DNA from: Streptococcus parasanguinis
GTDB lineage: Bacteria; Bacillota; Bacilli; Lactobacillales; Streptococcaceae
Direction of reading: 5' to 3'
DNA length: 64,000 bases
Assembly: GCF_023109675.1 (NCBI RefSeq)
Contig: NZ_JALDUR010000001.1
Location: 1-64,000, forward strand
The position numbers were made by a program, and so were the translations under genes. Below, piece by piece: positions 8,098 to 17,361 of the stretch. Positions within the stretch are counted from its first letter, which is position 1; every line of letters starts with the position of its first letter. The notes beneath the pieces are model-generated. The model saw only the letters and a list, made by a program, of their open reading frames with translations. It ran no database searches and was not told the DNA's origin.

Positions 8098-9627
8098 ATG
8101 AAAAAACGTCAAAGTGGTGTTTTGATGCACATTTCTTCCCTTCCTGGACAATACGGAATCGGATCATTCGGACAATCAGCATATGATTTTGTTGATTTCC
8201 TCGTTCGGACCAAGCAACGTTACTGGCAAATCTTGCCGCTTGGTACAACCAGTTATGGAGATTCTCCATACCAATCTTTCTCAGCTTTTGCTGGGAACAC
8301 TCATTTTATTGATTTCGATCTTTTGATCGAACAAGGTTTGTTGACAGAAGCAGACCTTAAAGGAGTGGACTTTGGTCAAGATCCTACTCAAGTGGATTAT
8401 GCAAAGGTTTTCGAACAACGTCGTCCCTTGCTTGAAAAAGCAGTTGCGAATTTCTTAAAATCAAGTGATCAAAAAGAATTCCAAGAATTTTGTGAAGCCA
8501 ATGCTTCTTGGTTGGAGCTCTTCACAGAATACATGGCTATTAAAGAACACTTTGATTTGAAAGCTTGGACAGAGTGGCCAGATGCAGCTATTCGTGCGCG
8601 TGAGCCAAAAGCTTTGGCTAAATACCGTGAAGAATTGGCTGATAAATTGACTTACCATCGTGTAACTCAATTCTTCTTCTTCCAACAATGGTTGGCCTTG
8701 AAAGCTTATGCCAACGACCACCACATTGAAATTGTGGGAGATATGCCAATCTATGTAGCGGAAGATTCAAGCGACATGTGGGCTAATCCTCATCTCTTCA
8801 AAACAGATGAAAACGGAAAAGCAACTTGCATTGCAGGATGCCCGCCAGATGAGTTCTCAGCAACTGGTCAACTTTGGGGGAACCCAATCTATGACTGGGA
8901 AGCAATGGACAAAGATGGCTACCAATGGTGGATTGAACGCTTGCGTGAAAGCTTCAAGATCTATGACATCGTTCGGATCGACCACTTCCGTGGTTTCGAA
9001 TCATACTGGGAAATCCCTGCTGGTTCTGAAACTGCAGCACCAGGTAAATGGGTCAAAGGTCCTGGCTACAAACTCTTTGCAGCCGTGAAGGAAGAACTCG
9101 GTGATTTGAACATCATCGCTGAGGACCTTGGCTTTATGACGGATGAAGTTATTGAGCTTCGCGAACGTACTGGCTTCCCAGGAATGAAGATTCTTCAATT
9201 TGCCTTCAATCCTGACGATGAAAGTATCGATAGCCCTCACTTGGCACCAAACAACTCTGTGATGTACACTGGAACACATGATAACAACACAGTTCTTGGA
9301 TGGTACCGCAATGAAATCGACGATCCAACTCGTGAGTACCTTGCTCGTTATACCAACCGGAAAGAGTATGAATCTGTTCCACATGCTATGCTTCGTACCG
9401 TCTTTGCTTCTGTCAGCTTCATGGCTATTGCTACGATGCAAGACTTGCTTGAGTTGGATGGTTCAGCTCGGATGAACTTCCCATCTACTCTCGGTGGTAA
9501 CTGGTCATGGCGGATGACAGCGGATCAATTGACTCCAGCTGTCGAGCAAGAATTGCTTGATTTCACAACGATCTATCGTCGTGAAAACAAAGACTTGAAA
9601 AAAGAAGTTAAGAAAGCAGAAAAATAA
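8098..9627 (+). CDS. malQ: 4-alpha-glucanotransferase (amylomaltase)
   Basis: 509 aa, the usual length of bacterial GH77 enzymes. Family motifs are complete: DMPIYVAEDSSD (215-226), RIDHFRGF with nucleophile Asp295, IAEDLG with acid/base Glu342, and THDNN around Asp395. It disproportionates maltodextrins in the cytoplasm, releasing glucose and making longer chains for GlgP. First gene of the plus-strand pair, 46 nt before glgP. The start is set by AGAGGTGG just upstream of the ATG. Confidence 0.96.
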   Translation: MKKRQSGVLMHISSLPGQYGIGSFGQSAYDFVDFLVRTKQRYWQILPLGTTSYGDSPYQSFSAFAGNTHFIDFDLLIEQGLLTEADLKGVDFGQDPTQVDYAKVFEQRRPLLEKAVANFLKSSDQKEFQEFCEANASWLELFTEYMAIKEHFDLKAWTEWPDAAIRAREPKALAKYREELADKLTYHRVTQFFFFQQWLALKAYANDHHIEIVGDMPIYVAEDSSDMWANPHLFKTDENGKATCIAGCPPDEFSATGQLWGNPIYDWEAMDKDGYQWWIERLRESFKIYDIVRIDHFRGFESYWEIPAGSETAAPGKWVKGPGYKLFAAVKEELGDLNIIAEDLGFMTDEVIELRERTGFPGMKILQFAFNPDDESIDSPHLAPNNSVMYTGTHDNNTVLGWYRNEIDDPTREYLARYTNRKEYESVPHAMLRTVFASVSFMAIATMQDLLELDGSARMNFPSTLGGNWSWRMTADQLTPAVEQELLDFTTIYRRENKDLKKEVKKAEK

Positions 9628-9673
9628 TCTTTCCCCCTTATTAAAATTGTTGAAACAAAGGAGACTTTAAAAC

Positions 9674-11932
9674 ATGGAATCATTACAAAAATATGTGATT
9701 GATCATCATCAAAAAACAATTGCTGAATGTTCAAATGAAGAATTGTACCTTGCTTTGCTTAATTACACCAAGCAAGCAAGTGCCCAAAAGAAATTAAATA
9801 CTGGTAAGAAAAAAGTTTACTATATCTCAGCTGAGTTCTTGATCGGTAAACTCTTGTCTAACAACTTGATCAACTTGGGTCTTTACGACGATGTCAAAAA
9901 AGAATTGTCAGATGCTGGTAAAGACTTGATCGAAGTCGAAGAAGTGGAATTGGAACCATCACTTGGTAACGGTGGTTTGGGACGTTTGGCAGCCTGCTTT
10001 ATCGACTCTATCTCAAGCCTTGGTTTGACAGGGGATGGGGTTGGTTTGAACTACCACTTTGGTTTGTTCCAACAAGTATTAAAAAACAACCAACAAGAAA
10101 CCATTCCAAACGCATGGTTAACTGACCAAAGCTGGCTCGTTCGTTCAAGCCGTAGCTACCAAGTGCCATTTGCACACTTCACATTGACTTCTACCCTTTA
10201 TGACATTGATGTTCCTGGTTACAAGATTGATACCAAGAACCGTTTGCGCTTGTTCGACTTGGATTCAGTTGATTCATCTATTATTGAAGATGGTATTAAC
10301 TTTGACAAGACAGATATCGCTCGCAACTTGACCCTCTTCTTGTACCCAGATGATAGTAACCGTCAAGGGGAATTGCTCCGTATCTTCCAACAATACTTCA
10401 TGGTGTCAAACGGTGCTCAATTGATCATCGACGAAGCCATCGAAAAAGGAAGCAACTTGCATGACCTTGCTGACTATGCTGTTGTCCAAATCAACGATAC
10501 TCACCCATCAATGGTCATCCCTGAATTGATCCGTCTTTTGACAGAACGTGGTATTGAAATGGATGAAGCCATCTCTATCGTTCGTAGCATGACGGCTTAC
10601 ACTAACCACACAATCCTTGCGGAAGCCCTTGAAAAATGGCCACTTGAATTCTTGCAAGAAGTGGTTCCTCACTTGGTTCCAATCATTGAAGAATTGGACC
10701 GCCGTGTTCGCGCTGAATACAAAGATCCAGCTGTTCAAATCATCGATGAGAATGATCGCGTACACATGGCACACATGGATATCCACTATGGATTTAGCGT
10801 AAACGGGGTTGCTGCACTTCACACAGAAATCTTGAAGAATTCTGAGTTGAAAGCTTTCTACGACATTTACCCTGAAAAATTCAACAACAAAACAAACGGT
10901 ATCACTTTCCGTCGTTGGCTCATGCATGCCAACCCAACCTTGTCACACTACTTGGATGATATCCTCGGACGTGACTGGCACCATGACGCATCTAAATTGG
11001 AAGACCTTCTTTCTTATGAAGATAAAGATGCAGTCAAAGCAAAATTGGAAAACATCAAGTCTCACAACAAACGGAAATTGGCTCGTTTCTTGAAAGACCA
11101 TCAAGGTGTGGAAATCAATCCTAACTCTATCTTTGATACCCAAATCAAACGTCTCCACGAATACAAACGTCAACAAATGAACGCTTTGTATGTGATCCAC
11201 AAATACTTGGACATCAAAGCTGGAAATATCCCTGCTCGCCCAATCACTGTTCTCTTTGGTGGTAAAGCAGCTCCTGCCTACACCATTGCACAAGATATTA
11301 TCCACTTGATCCTTTGCTTGTCTGAAGTGATTGCAAACGATCCAGCAGTAGCTCCACACTTGCAAGTCGTTATGGTAGAAAACTACAACGTGACTGCTGC
11401 AAGCTACTTGATTCCAGCTAGCGATATTTCTGAGCAAATCTCCCTTGCTTCTAAGGAAGCTTCAGGTACTGGTAACATGAAATTCATGTTGAATGGTGCG
11501 TTAACACTTGGTACTATGGATGGAGCAAACGTGGAAATCGCTGAATTGGTTGGACGTGACAACATCTACATCTTCGGTGAAGATTCAGAAACTGTAATCG
11601 ATCTATATGAGAAATCAGCATACAAATCAGCGGACTTCTATGAACGTGAAGCTATCAAACCATTGGTAGACTTCATTATCAGCGATGCCGTTCTTGCAGT
11701 TGGTAACAAGGAACGCTTGACTCGTCTTCACAAGGAATTGATCAACAAAGACTGGTTCATGACTCTTCTTGACTTGGAAGACTACATTGTAACCAAAGAA
11801 CGCATGTTGGCTGATTACGAAGACCGTGATGCATGGTTGGATCAAGTTATCGTAAACATTGCTAAAGCAGGATTCTTCTCATCTGACCGTACGATCGCTC
11901 AGTACAATGAAGATATCTGGCACTTAAACTAA
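9674..11932 (+). CDS. glgP: Maltodextrin/glycogen phosphorylase
   Basis: 752 aa GT35 phosphorylase that splits alpha-1,4-glucans with phosphate to glucose-1-phosphate. The PLP-binding lysine is Lys603 in [11 protein letters not shown]. The shorter length compared with ~800-aa glycogen phosphorylases fits the maltodextrin-specific MalP type of streptococci. AAGGAG lies 9 nt before the ATG. It is co-transcribed with malQ under the operator-controlled promoter and ends at a clear terminator. Its codon usage (strong preference for translationally favoured codons) suggests high expression. Confidence 0.95.
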   Translation: MESLQKYVIDHHQKTIAECSNEELYLALLNYTKQASAQKKLNTGKKKVYYISAEFLIGKLLSNNLINLGLYDDVKKELSDAGKDLIEVEEVELEPSLGNGGLGRLAACFIDSISSLGLTGDGVGLNYHFGLFQQVLKNNQQETIPNAWLTDQSWLVRSSRSYQVPFAHFTLTSTLYDIDVPGYKIDTKNRLRLFDLDSVDSSIIEDGINFDKTDIARNLTLFLYPDDSNRQGELLRIFQQYFMVSNGAQLIIDEAIEKGSNLHDLADYAVVQINDTHPSMVIPELIRLLTERGIEMDEAISIVRSMTAYTNHTILAEALEKWPLEFLQEVVPHLVPIIEELDRRVRAEYKDPAVQIIDENDRVHMAHMDIHYGFSVNGVAALHTEILKNSELKAFYDIYPEKFNNKTNGITFRRWLMHANPTLSHYLDDILGRDWHHDASKLEDLLSYEDKDAVKAKLENIKSHNKRKLARFLKDHQGVEINPNSIFDTQIKRLHEYKRQQMNALYVIHKYLDIKAGNIPARPITVLFGGKAAPAYTIAQDIIHLILCLSEVIANDPAVAPHLQVVMVENYNVTAASYLIPASDISEQISLASKEASGTGNMKFMLNGALTLGTMDGANVEIAELVGRDNIYIFGEDSETVIDLYEKSAYKSADFYEREAIKPLVDFIISDAVLAVGNKERLTRLHKELINKDWFMTLLDLEDYIVTKERMLADYEDRDAWLDQVIVNIAKAGFFSSDRTIAQYNEDIWHLN

Positions 11933-11944
11933 TCACCCGATATT

Positions 11945-11975
11945 AGACCAAGGTTCTTAGGACCCTGGTCTTTTT
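11945..11975 (+). terminator. Terminator of malQ-glgP
   Basis: AGACCA-A-GG (11945-11953) pairs with CC-C-TGGTCT (ending 11971), loop TTCTTAGGA, followed by five T. It lies 12 nt after the glgP stop. Confidence 0.8.
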
Positions 11976-12416
11976 CATTTCTTGTTATTTGGGAAGAAAA
12001 AGGAAGGAATTTAAAGAATGGACACTTCTGTAAACAGTGTTGTTTTTTTGAATTTTGCAACCCCTAAAGGGAAAAATTACATAATTTTTATTTCAGTCTT
12101 CAAATCTAATTTATTGGTATAAAAAAATACTTCCCTTTAAAAAGCCTTTCGGTGAAATTTATAAAAAGAGAAAGTGTCTTAAAAACCCTTGAAAATAAAG
12201 GATTTTTTCACAGGCATTTGCATATATTTTCAACTAAAGATGGGGAAGGCAAGGAAAGTTTGGGGATTCAAGTTGTTATATATTTAAAGTAAAATAAAAA
12301 ATTAAATTGACAAATATATAAAAATGGTTGATTGTGATACAATGAAGTTAACTGGAAGTAGCATATTTTTGCCTCTACAGTGAGATTTTTTTAAACAAAA
12401 AAGGAGAGTTTTGAAA
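11976..12416 (+). promoter_or_regulatory. AT-rich intergenic region with the adhesin promoter
   Basis: 440 nt without a credible gene. A short stem ACACT/AGTGT (12022-12040) followed by TGTTTTTTT may be a weak second terminator for glgP. An extended -10 (TGA-TACAAT, 12335-12343) about 75 nt before the adhesin ATG is the best promoter candidate; the nearest TTGACA (12307-12312) is 25 nt away, too far for a normal -35. The long AT-rich upstream tract could serve as an UP element or regulator-binding DNA, but no known operator was recognised. Confidence 0.45.
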
Positions 12417-15263
12417 ATGAAAAGCTATCGTGAACATGTTTCGAAGCAGGAAAAATTTTCAATTCGTAAGTTATCAGTCGGTGTTGTTTCATTGGCCATC
12501 GCTGGATTGGCTACTGTTAATACCTACGGAGCAGAAGTGAAAGCAGATGAAGCAACAGCGCCTGCAACTGAAGCGACTACTACGGATACAGCAACAAGCG
12601 ATGCAGCTGTTTCAACAAGTTCTAAGTTGACATCTACAACTGTGACAGAAGGAAATAAAACAGTTACGACGACTTATGTAGAATCACCAGAACTTGAAAA
12701 AGCAAAAGCTGATGCGGCTACAGAAGGTGTGACCGTTACAGAAGAAGCTGAAAAAGTCCAACCATCTATCGCAGCAGCAGAAGCAGATAATAAAGCTCAA
12801 ACAGCTGAAATCAACACAGTAGTTGATAACTACAAAAAGGCAAAAGCGGAGTATGAAGCAAAATCTCAAGAAATCACATTGATTGAAAAGAGAAATGCAG
12901 AAGCAGAAGCGGCTTACAAGAAACAAGTAGAAGACTACAAAACCCAACAAGCAGCTTATGATAAAGCTTTAGAAGAGTACAATGCTAAAAAGGCAGCCTA
13001 CGATGCTAAAGTAGCAGAAAAAGCAGCAGCAGATAAGGCCAATGCAGAAGCAAAAGCTAAGTATGAAGCAGAAATGGCTGTTTACAATACAGCGAAAGCG
13101 CAATACGATAAAGATTTACAAGAATACCAAACTAAGAAAGCGCAATACGATAAAGATAAAGCAGCTTATGATCAATTGGTAGCGAAGAAGGCAGAAGAAG
13201 ATGCTGCTAAGGCTCAATACGAAGCTGATCTTGCAAAATACAATGTAGAAAAAGTACAGTACGAAAATGATTATATTGCTTATCAAAAGAAATTAGCTGA
13301 ATACGAAGTTGCCAAAAAACAATATACGGACGCGAAACAAGCATACGACAAATATATGACAGACAATGCGTATGCTGACCTTAAAAATGTTTCAACTGTT
13401 CAAGATTTGACCTTCCAACGTGAAGGTGGTGCAACTCACACCATTGACGGCATCAGCACTTATCTTACTCGTGATGCTCAAGCTCGTTTAAATACAAGCA
13501 ATGTCCATCAATATGATTCTAATAAATTGGAAGCTTCAGATATTGTAGCAACTAGTCCTTGGGCCAATAATGAAACTGAGTACATTCAAGTGAAAGAAGG
13601 CGATAAATTTGTCGTTACTTATGATAACTTGAATCAGTCCAGCATGCGTGAAAATACGGATATGCATCCAATCAAACGTGTGATTTACCGTTATGAGATT
13701 TTAAGTCTTCCATCAAATGATGGCAAAGGGATTGCAGCAGTCAACGCAGATCCAACGGTAACCATGACAGTGGGTGCTTCAACAGACCAAGACAAACCTG
13801 TTAAGGTTGCTGTCGATGTTGAATTCTATGATGGTGATGGCAATAAATTTGATTTGACTCAACGCAATGCCATTGTCGCTTTGAACTCGCTCAACCACTG
13901 GACAGGTGCTTCCTATGTCGATAGTGGAGACAAACCTCGTGCCCTTACAGTAGAAGCCAAAGATAAAGATGGCAACACTGTTCGTGGAACTTGGGATCCA
14001 TATGCAGATGGTTCATCCATGAGCATTGAAAACAATGAAGTGAAGGTTAAAACAGGAAAAGCAGACTTTGGTACTGCAACTGTTTCCATTTCAGCAGACA
14101 ACCCTCTCAAAATTGTGACTCAGAAATATGGTTATGTTAAAGATGACACAGGTAAATGGGTTCCTGGTACGACACCTGAGAAGGAAGAAGTAACGGATGC
14201 GTTAACTGTAAATGCTTCGGGTTCAGGAAGTGTTCATTCTATTGGTACAGAAGAATTTACCTTTGAAGGTAAGGATGATGTTATCGGATCATACAAAGTA
14301 GATGCAACTACAGGTCAAATTACGTTCACGCCTAAGAAGAAATTTGAAAACGTGGAACACCAAGAGTCTGTAAATGTTGGAAATAATAAATTTATTCCAA
14401 TTCCAAACTCAAGTGTTTCTTATGATGCTGCTACTAAAGAAGTAACCTCCTTTAAAGATAACCAATATATTGAACATGGCTCTGTCTTTAACGGTGAATC
14501 TTCAACAACTCTTGAAGGTTGGGATAATCCATCTTCTCCATACCTCTATTATGGTGGAGCAGGCTTGAAGATGTCAGATGGACACTTAGTCTTTACGGCT
14601 AATGGTGCCAATGCGGCTGGTCAACCAACGGTTTATTGGTTTGCCATCAACTCAAATGTAGGTCTTCCTAAAGAGCCAGGAGAAAAACCGAAAGAGCCAA
14701 CAAAACCAACAGAACCAAAGGCTCCAACTCCACCAACACCAACAGTTGTGGAAGTGCCAGCAGAGCCAAGTAAACCTGAAGAACCTAAATCACCAACTCC
14801 GCCAACAGCACCTAACTACACTGTGATTACGGTCGATGTGGAGGAACCAAAAGCTCCAACTCCACCAAAAGCTCCAACCCCACCAACTCCTGAAGTCGTT
14901 CCAAATACGAATCCGGTGAAACCGGAAGCTGAAGTGAAATGGCATAAGAATAAAGTGGTAACGGAAACAGATATTCCAACCCCACCAACACCAGTTCCTC
15001 CAACTCCACCAACTCCATACAACCCACCTACACCAATTGTTCCACCTACACCAATTGTTCCACCTACACCAATCGTTCCACCAACTCCAGAGGTTCCAAC
15101 CGAACCAACTCCTGAAGTTCCGGAACAGCCTGTACAACCTGCGCAACCACAAACACCTACGCTTCCAAATACAGGTACAGAAAGCTCAACTGCAGCTGTT
15201 CTTGCAGGTGCGATGGCTGGATTGCTTGGATTGGGTCTTGCACGCAAGAAAAAAGAAGATTAA
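12417..15263 (+). CDS. Antigen I/II-family wall-anchored adhesin, short form without C-domains
   Basis: 948 aa from the ATG at 12417, chosen over an in-frame TTG at 12411 because AAGGAG is optimally spaced from the ATG. Order: YSIRK-type signal (FSIRKLSVGVVSLAIAG, about 17-33); Thr/Ala-rich stretch; Ala/Lys/Tyr-rich coiled coil (about 90-320, recurring AxYDKxxxEY-type heptads) like the A-region; a globular GbpC/Spa-type V domain (about 321-750); a Pro-rich P-region (752-915) with PPTPIV repeated three times; sortase signal LPNTG (916-920), hydrophobic helix and KKKED tail. Typical family members are 1300-1600 aa and have three isopeptide-locked C-domains between the P-region and LPXTG; here they are missing. 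Likely role: binding host salivary glycoproteins, collagen or partner bacteria (family knowledge). Monocistronic, with its own terminator. Confidence 0.88.
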   Translation: MKSYREHVSKQEKFSIRKLSVGVVSLAIAGLATVNTYGAEVKADEATAPATEATTTDTATSDAAVSTSSKLTSTTVTEGNKTVTTTYVESPELEKAKADAATEGVTVTEEAEKVQPSIAAAEADNKAQTAEINTVVDNYKKAKAEYEAKSQEITLIEKRNAEAEAAYKKQVEDYKTQQAAYDKALEEYNAKKAAYDAKVAEKAAADKANAEAKAKYEAEMAVYNTAKAQYDKDLQEYQTKKAQYDKDKAAYDQLVAKKAEEDAAKAQYEADLAKYNVEKVQYENDYIAYQKKLAEYEVAKKQYTDAKQAYDKYMTDNAYADLKNVSTVQDLTFQREGGATHTIDGISTYLTRDAQARLNTSNVHQYDSNKLEASDIVATSPWANNETEYIQVKEGDKFVVTYDNLNQSSMRENTDMHPIKRVIYRYEILSLPSNDGKGIAAVNADPTVTMTVGASTDQDKPVKVAVDVEFYDGDGNKFDLTQRNAIVALNSLNHWTGASYVDSGDKPRALTVEAKDKDGNTVRGTWDPYADGSSMSIENNEVKVKTGKADFGTATVSISADNPLKIVTQKYGYVKDDTGKWVPGTTPEKEEVTDALTVNASGSGSVHSIGTEEFTFEGKDDVIGSYKVDATTGQITFTPKKKFENVEHQESVNVGNNKFIPIPNSSVSYDAATKEVTSFKDNQYIEHGSVFNGESSTTLEGWDNPSSPYLYYGGAGLKMSDGHLVFTANGANAAGQPTVYWFAINSNVGLPKEPGEKPKEPTKPTEPKAPTPPTPTVVEVPAEPSKPEEPKSPTPPTAPNYTVITVDVEEPKAPTPPKAPTPPTPEVVPNTNPVKPEAEVKWHKNKVVTETDIPTPPTPVPPTPPTPYNPPTPIVPPTPIVPPTPIVPPTPEVPTEPTPEVPEQPVQPAQPQTPTLPNTGTESSTAAVLAGAMAGLLGLGLARKKKED
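15024..15077 (+). repeat. Three tandem 18-nt repeats in the proline-rich region
   Basis: CCACCTACACCAATTGTT occurs at 15024-15041 and 15042-15059, and with one change at 15060-15077. Each unit encodes Pro-Pro-Thr-Pro-Ile-Val. Such short in-frame repeats allow the stalk length of the adhesin to vary by slippage. Confidence 0.85.
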
Positions 15264-15299
15264 TTCTTATTTCTGTCGTTCATTCATCTAAATAAAGAA

Positions 15300-15329
15300 A
15301 GTCAGAAGGCAAGTTCTTCTGGCTTTTTT
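15300..15329 (+). terminator. Terminator of the antigen I/II gene
   Basis: AGTCAGAAG (15300-15308) pairs with CTTCTGGCT (15316-15324, one G-U), followed by six T in total. It lies 37 nt downstream of the stop codon. Confidence 0.8.
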
Positions 15330-15689
15330 GATGGAGTGATGACCAAATAGTTGAGAAATAGAACAGAATAGTTTTTGGATGAGGAGAGGAAATGGCTTTT
15401 ATAGACCAAATCGTGTCGAAATGAAGCAGAATAGAAATGGATGACACAAGAAGAAGAGAATGAGGTATACTGGTGGTGTTCGAATGAAAGTTTATAGGAC
15501 TCCGTTATATCTCTAATCATTCCAATGATACAGTTGCGATGGCTTTTCATCTTTTGCACACATTACTTTTCCAAATGAATTTCATTTGAACGTATCAGTG
15601 ATCAGGCAAGTGCCTCCACGGTTTTGAGGCGCTTGCCTTTCTATCTGTATCGCGATATAATAGGGTGTAAGAAATGAAAAGGAGTTTGT
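15330..15689. other. Intergenic stretch with a strong hairpin and the promoter of the next gene
   Basis: 360 nt with no credible gene. The first 270 nt give no recognisable protein on either strand and may be decayed sequence. AGGCAAGTGCCTC (15604-15616) pairs with GAGGCGCTTGCCT (15626-15638), one G-U, a terminator-like stem with a poor T-run. The -35 of the next gene, TTGCCT (15633-15638), lies in its right arm; with 17 nt spacing follows TATAAT (15656-15661). The overlap suggests that hairpin and promoter function may be linked. Confidence 0.55.
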
Positions 15690-16205
15690 ATGAAAAAGAA
15701 ACCTATCTATCTTTATATCCTGTTATTTTTCTCTACGGTTGGAACCCTGACTTCAGCTGTCTCAACCTTTGGAGCTTCAAAGAGTTTTGAGCTGACAGAT
15801 GATTTTGCGAAACAACTTGGTTTAACAACGGCTCAAGACAAGGCTGACTATGTGACATATTATGAGAAATCAGCCCAACTCAATCAGTCTCCACTAACCT
15901 TTTTATTTGTTTCCTTGATTCTGATTGCCTTACTGGCAACTTTCTATTTCCTCTTTATGAAGCAGGATCTGTTAACAGCTCATTATACTTATATGGGACA
16001 GATTTTGTTAAGTCAAGCCTTCTCTTGCTATAATTATTTTGCAGGGCGTCCACTATTAGCTAGTTTTTCAAACTCAGCGCTTCGCCAACGATATCTGGCA
16101 TCTTCGTCCATTGCTTTGTTACTCTTGACTGCTTTATCCCTTCTCTTCCTTGGAATTGTTTTGTATAAAACCTTGCGTTTGAGAAAAGTTCAAGCTAGGG
16201 CATAA
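15690..16205 (+). CDS. Four-helix membrane protein of unknown function
   Basis: 171 aa. One N-terminal membrane segment (about 6-25), an extracellular loop of ~45 residues, then three further segments (about 68-90, 98-118, 135-160) and a short basic tail (KTLRLRKVQARA). No family with known function is recognised. It has its own promoter (TTGCCT-17-TATAAT), an AAGGAG ribosome site and a downstream terminator, so it is monocistronic and probably a real expressed gene. Confidence 0.7.
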   Translation: MKKKPIYLYILLFFSTVGTLTSAVSTFGASKSFELTDDFAKQLGLTTAQDKADYVTYYEKSAQLNQSPLTFLFVSLILIALLATFYFLFMKQDLLTAHYTYMGQILLSQAFSCYNYFAGRPLLASFSNSALRQRYLASSSIALLLLTALSLLFLGIVLYKTLRLRKVQARA

Positions 16206-16224
16206 TAGATAAGTTTGAATGGAG

Positions 16225-16250
16225 CTCTCTTAGAGGATAAGAGAGTTTCT
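16225..16250 (+). terminator. Terminator after the four-helix membrane protein gene
   Basis: CTCTCTTA (16225-16232) pairs with TAAGAGAG (16238-16245), loop GAGGA, followed by TTTCTT. It precedes nrdI by about 15 nt, so nrdI may be reached partly by read-through. Confidence 0.6.
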
Positions 16251-16266
16251 TGATTGGAGAAAAAAG

Positions 16267-16722
16267 ATGAAAGTATCCTTTGTTTATATTAGTCTGAGTG
16301 GGAATACAGAGAGTTTTGTCCGCCGTTTAAGTGACTATTTGCTGGAAGCTCATCCCGGACTTGAAATCGAGAAAGTGCATGTGAAAGACCTGGTCAAAGA
16401 GGGCCAGCCCTTCTTTGAAATGACCAACCCTTTTATCACTTTTTTGCCAACCTATTTGGAGGGTGGAAATGGTGTCGACAATGGCGATGTGGAAATTTTG
16501 ACGACAGATGTCGCGGATTTTATTGCTTATGGAGACAATGCCAGCAAGTGCTTAGGAGTGGTTGGATCAGGCAATCGGAATTTTAACAATCAATATTGTT
16601 TAACCGCTAAGCAATACAGCCAACGCTTTGGTTTCCCCATGTTAGCCGATTTTGAAATGCGGGGGATGTTGGGAGATATTAAAAAAGTAGCTGCCATTGT
16701 AGAAGAGTTGTATCATCTTTAA
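16267..16722 (+). CDS. nrdI: NrdI flavodoxin-like activator of class Ib ribonucleotide reductase
   Basis: 151 aa NrdI. The N-terminal FMN phosphate loop (YISLSGNTESFVRRL) and the glycine-rich GVVGSGNRNFNNQYC segment near 98-112 are diagnostic. NrdI supplies the oxidant that builds the Mn(III)2-tyrosyl radical cofactor of NrdF (family knowledge). nrdE/nrdF/nrdH are not in this window; an orphan nrdI away from nrdHEF is common in streptococci. Ribosome site TTGGAGA lies close to the ATG. Confidence 0.92.
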   Translation: MKVSFVYISLSGNTESFVRRLSDYLLEAHPGLEIEKVHVKDLVKEGQPFFEMTNPFITFLPTYLEGGNGVDNGDVEILTTDVADFIAYGDNASKCLGVVGSGNRNFNNQYCLTAKQYSQRFGFPMLADFEMRGMLGDIKKVAAIVEELYHL

Positions 16723-16727
16723 AATAA

Positions 16728-16910
16728 AGAGAGTGGGACAGAAATCGGTAATTCGTTAGAATTCGATTTCGTCGTCCCACCTCCGCACAGTTGAGTAGGG
16801 CTGTAAAAGCTGATGAAATCAGTGTAGTAGAGCCCACTCAACCACTGCGTTTTGCTCGACAATCCAAAAACAAATAAGAGGCTAGGACTTTTGTCCCAGC
16901 CTCTTATTTG
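16728..16910. repeat. Dispersed intergenic element, family 1, copy 1
   Basis: About 180 nt, nearly identical to 35284-35460 apart from point changes and the right end. The left end is AGAGAGTGGGACAGAA. The right end here is a perfect 13-bp hairpin, CAAATAAGAGGCT (16871-16883) with AGCCTCTTATTTG (16898-16910), with GGAC/GTCC pairing inside the loop. On the minus strand it is followed by TTTTTGG, so it can terminate the small minus-strand gene at 16963-17208. Confidence 0.85.
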
Positions 16911-16920
16911 TTGCGACTGA

Positions 16921-16959
16921 ATAGAAGAGGAGTCACATTTTATATGACTCCTCTTCTAT
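16921..16959. repeat. Perfect 15-bp inverted repeat
   Basis: ATAGAAGAGGAGTCA (16921-16935) and TGACTCCTCTTCTAT (16945-16959) form a strong hairpin directly beyond the stop codon of the small minus-strand gene. No T-run follows on that strand. It probably works with the adjacent hairpin at 16871-16910 as a composite 3' end. Confidence 0.7.
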
Positions 16960-16962
16960 GGC

Positions 16963-17208
16963 TTATTTTAATTTTTCAGTGATTTCTTTAGCAAGTAGGA
17001 GCCCTAATCGATAGTCTTTATTGATGGCATGGATGACATCGTTGATATTGTCGGTCTCTTGGATTTTTTTCTTGATGCTATCTTTGAAAAATTGATCTTT
17101 CAAGAGTTGTTCTTGTAAGAGCCGTTGTAGTTTTTCTCTTTCGTACTTGTTGAATAAAAAGAGGACCACTAAACTGATGAGGATTAAGATGTAAACGGTT
17201 TGATTCAT
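16963..17208 (-). CDS. Small single-pass membrane protein downstream of argS
   Basis: 81 aa from the ATG at 17208, preferred over an upstream in-frame ATG because AGGAG is correctly spaced before it. One N-terminal membrane helix (VYILILISLVVLFLF, about 4-18) is followed by a charged, helical cytoplasmic part rich in Lys, Glu and Gln. No known function; small conserved proteins of this type lie next to argS in related streptococci (recollection, not checked). An inverted repeat with T-run separates it from argS. Confidence 0.6.
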   Translation of the reverse strand: MNQTVYILILISLVVLFLFNKYEREKLQRLLQEQLLKDQFFKDSIKKKIQETDNINDVIHAINKDYRLGLLLAKEITEKLK

Positions 17209-17268
17209 AGATTTCTCCTGTATATAAAGGATTTGAAAATGTAGAGAATGAAGGGCATTAGGCATGAG

Positions 17269-17322
17269 AAAAGGAGTGAGAAAGAACTAAATTGAATCGC
17301 ATTTAGTTTCTCCTCTCACTCC
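17269..17322 (-). terminator. Terminator of argS
   Basis: GGAGTGAGA...AACTAAA (17273-17290) pairs with TTTAGTT...TCTCACTCC (17302-17322) with small internal loops. On the minus strand the stem ends in CTCC followed by TTTT. It lies 40 nt beyond the argS stop. Confidence 0.65.
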
Positions 17323-17361
17323 CATATGAGATGTTCTACTTATCAATCATTAGATAAGAAA

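Noticed and set aside
12411-12416. TTG as start of the adhesin gene
   Set aside because: It is only 4 nt from the ribosome site, while the ATG at 12417 has standard spacing.
14790-15247. Long open frames on the minus strand opposite the proline-rich part of the adhesin, rich in Trp or Gly/Val
   Set aside because: They are by-products of the proline-codon repeats on the plus strand; no ribosome site and implausible composition.
15302-15559. 85-codon open frame on the minus strand
   Set aside because: It covers the adhesin terminator, lacks a ribosome site and has a composition unlike a protein.
16267-16722. A complete class Ib ribonucleotide reductase operon around nrdI
   Set aside because: No nrdH, nrdE or nrdF flank it; the neighbours are a membrane protein gene and a repeat element.
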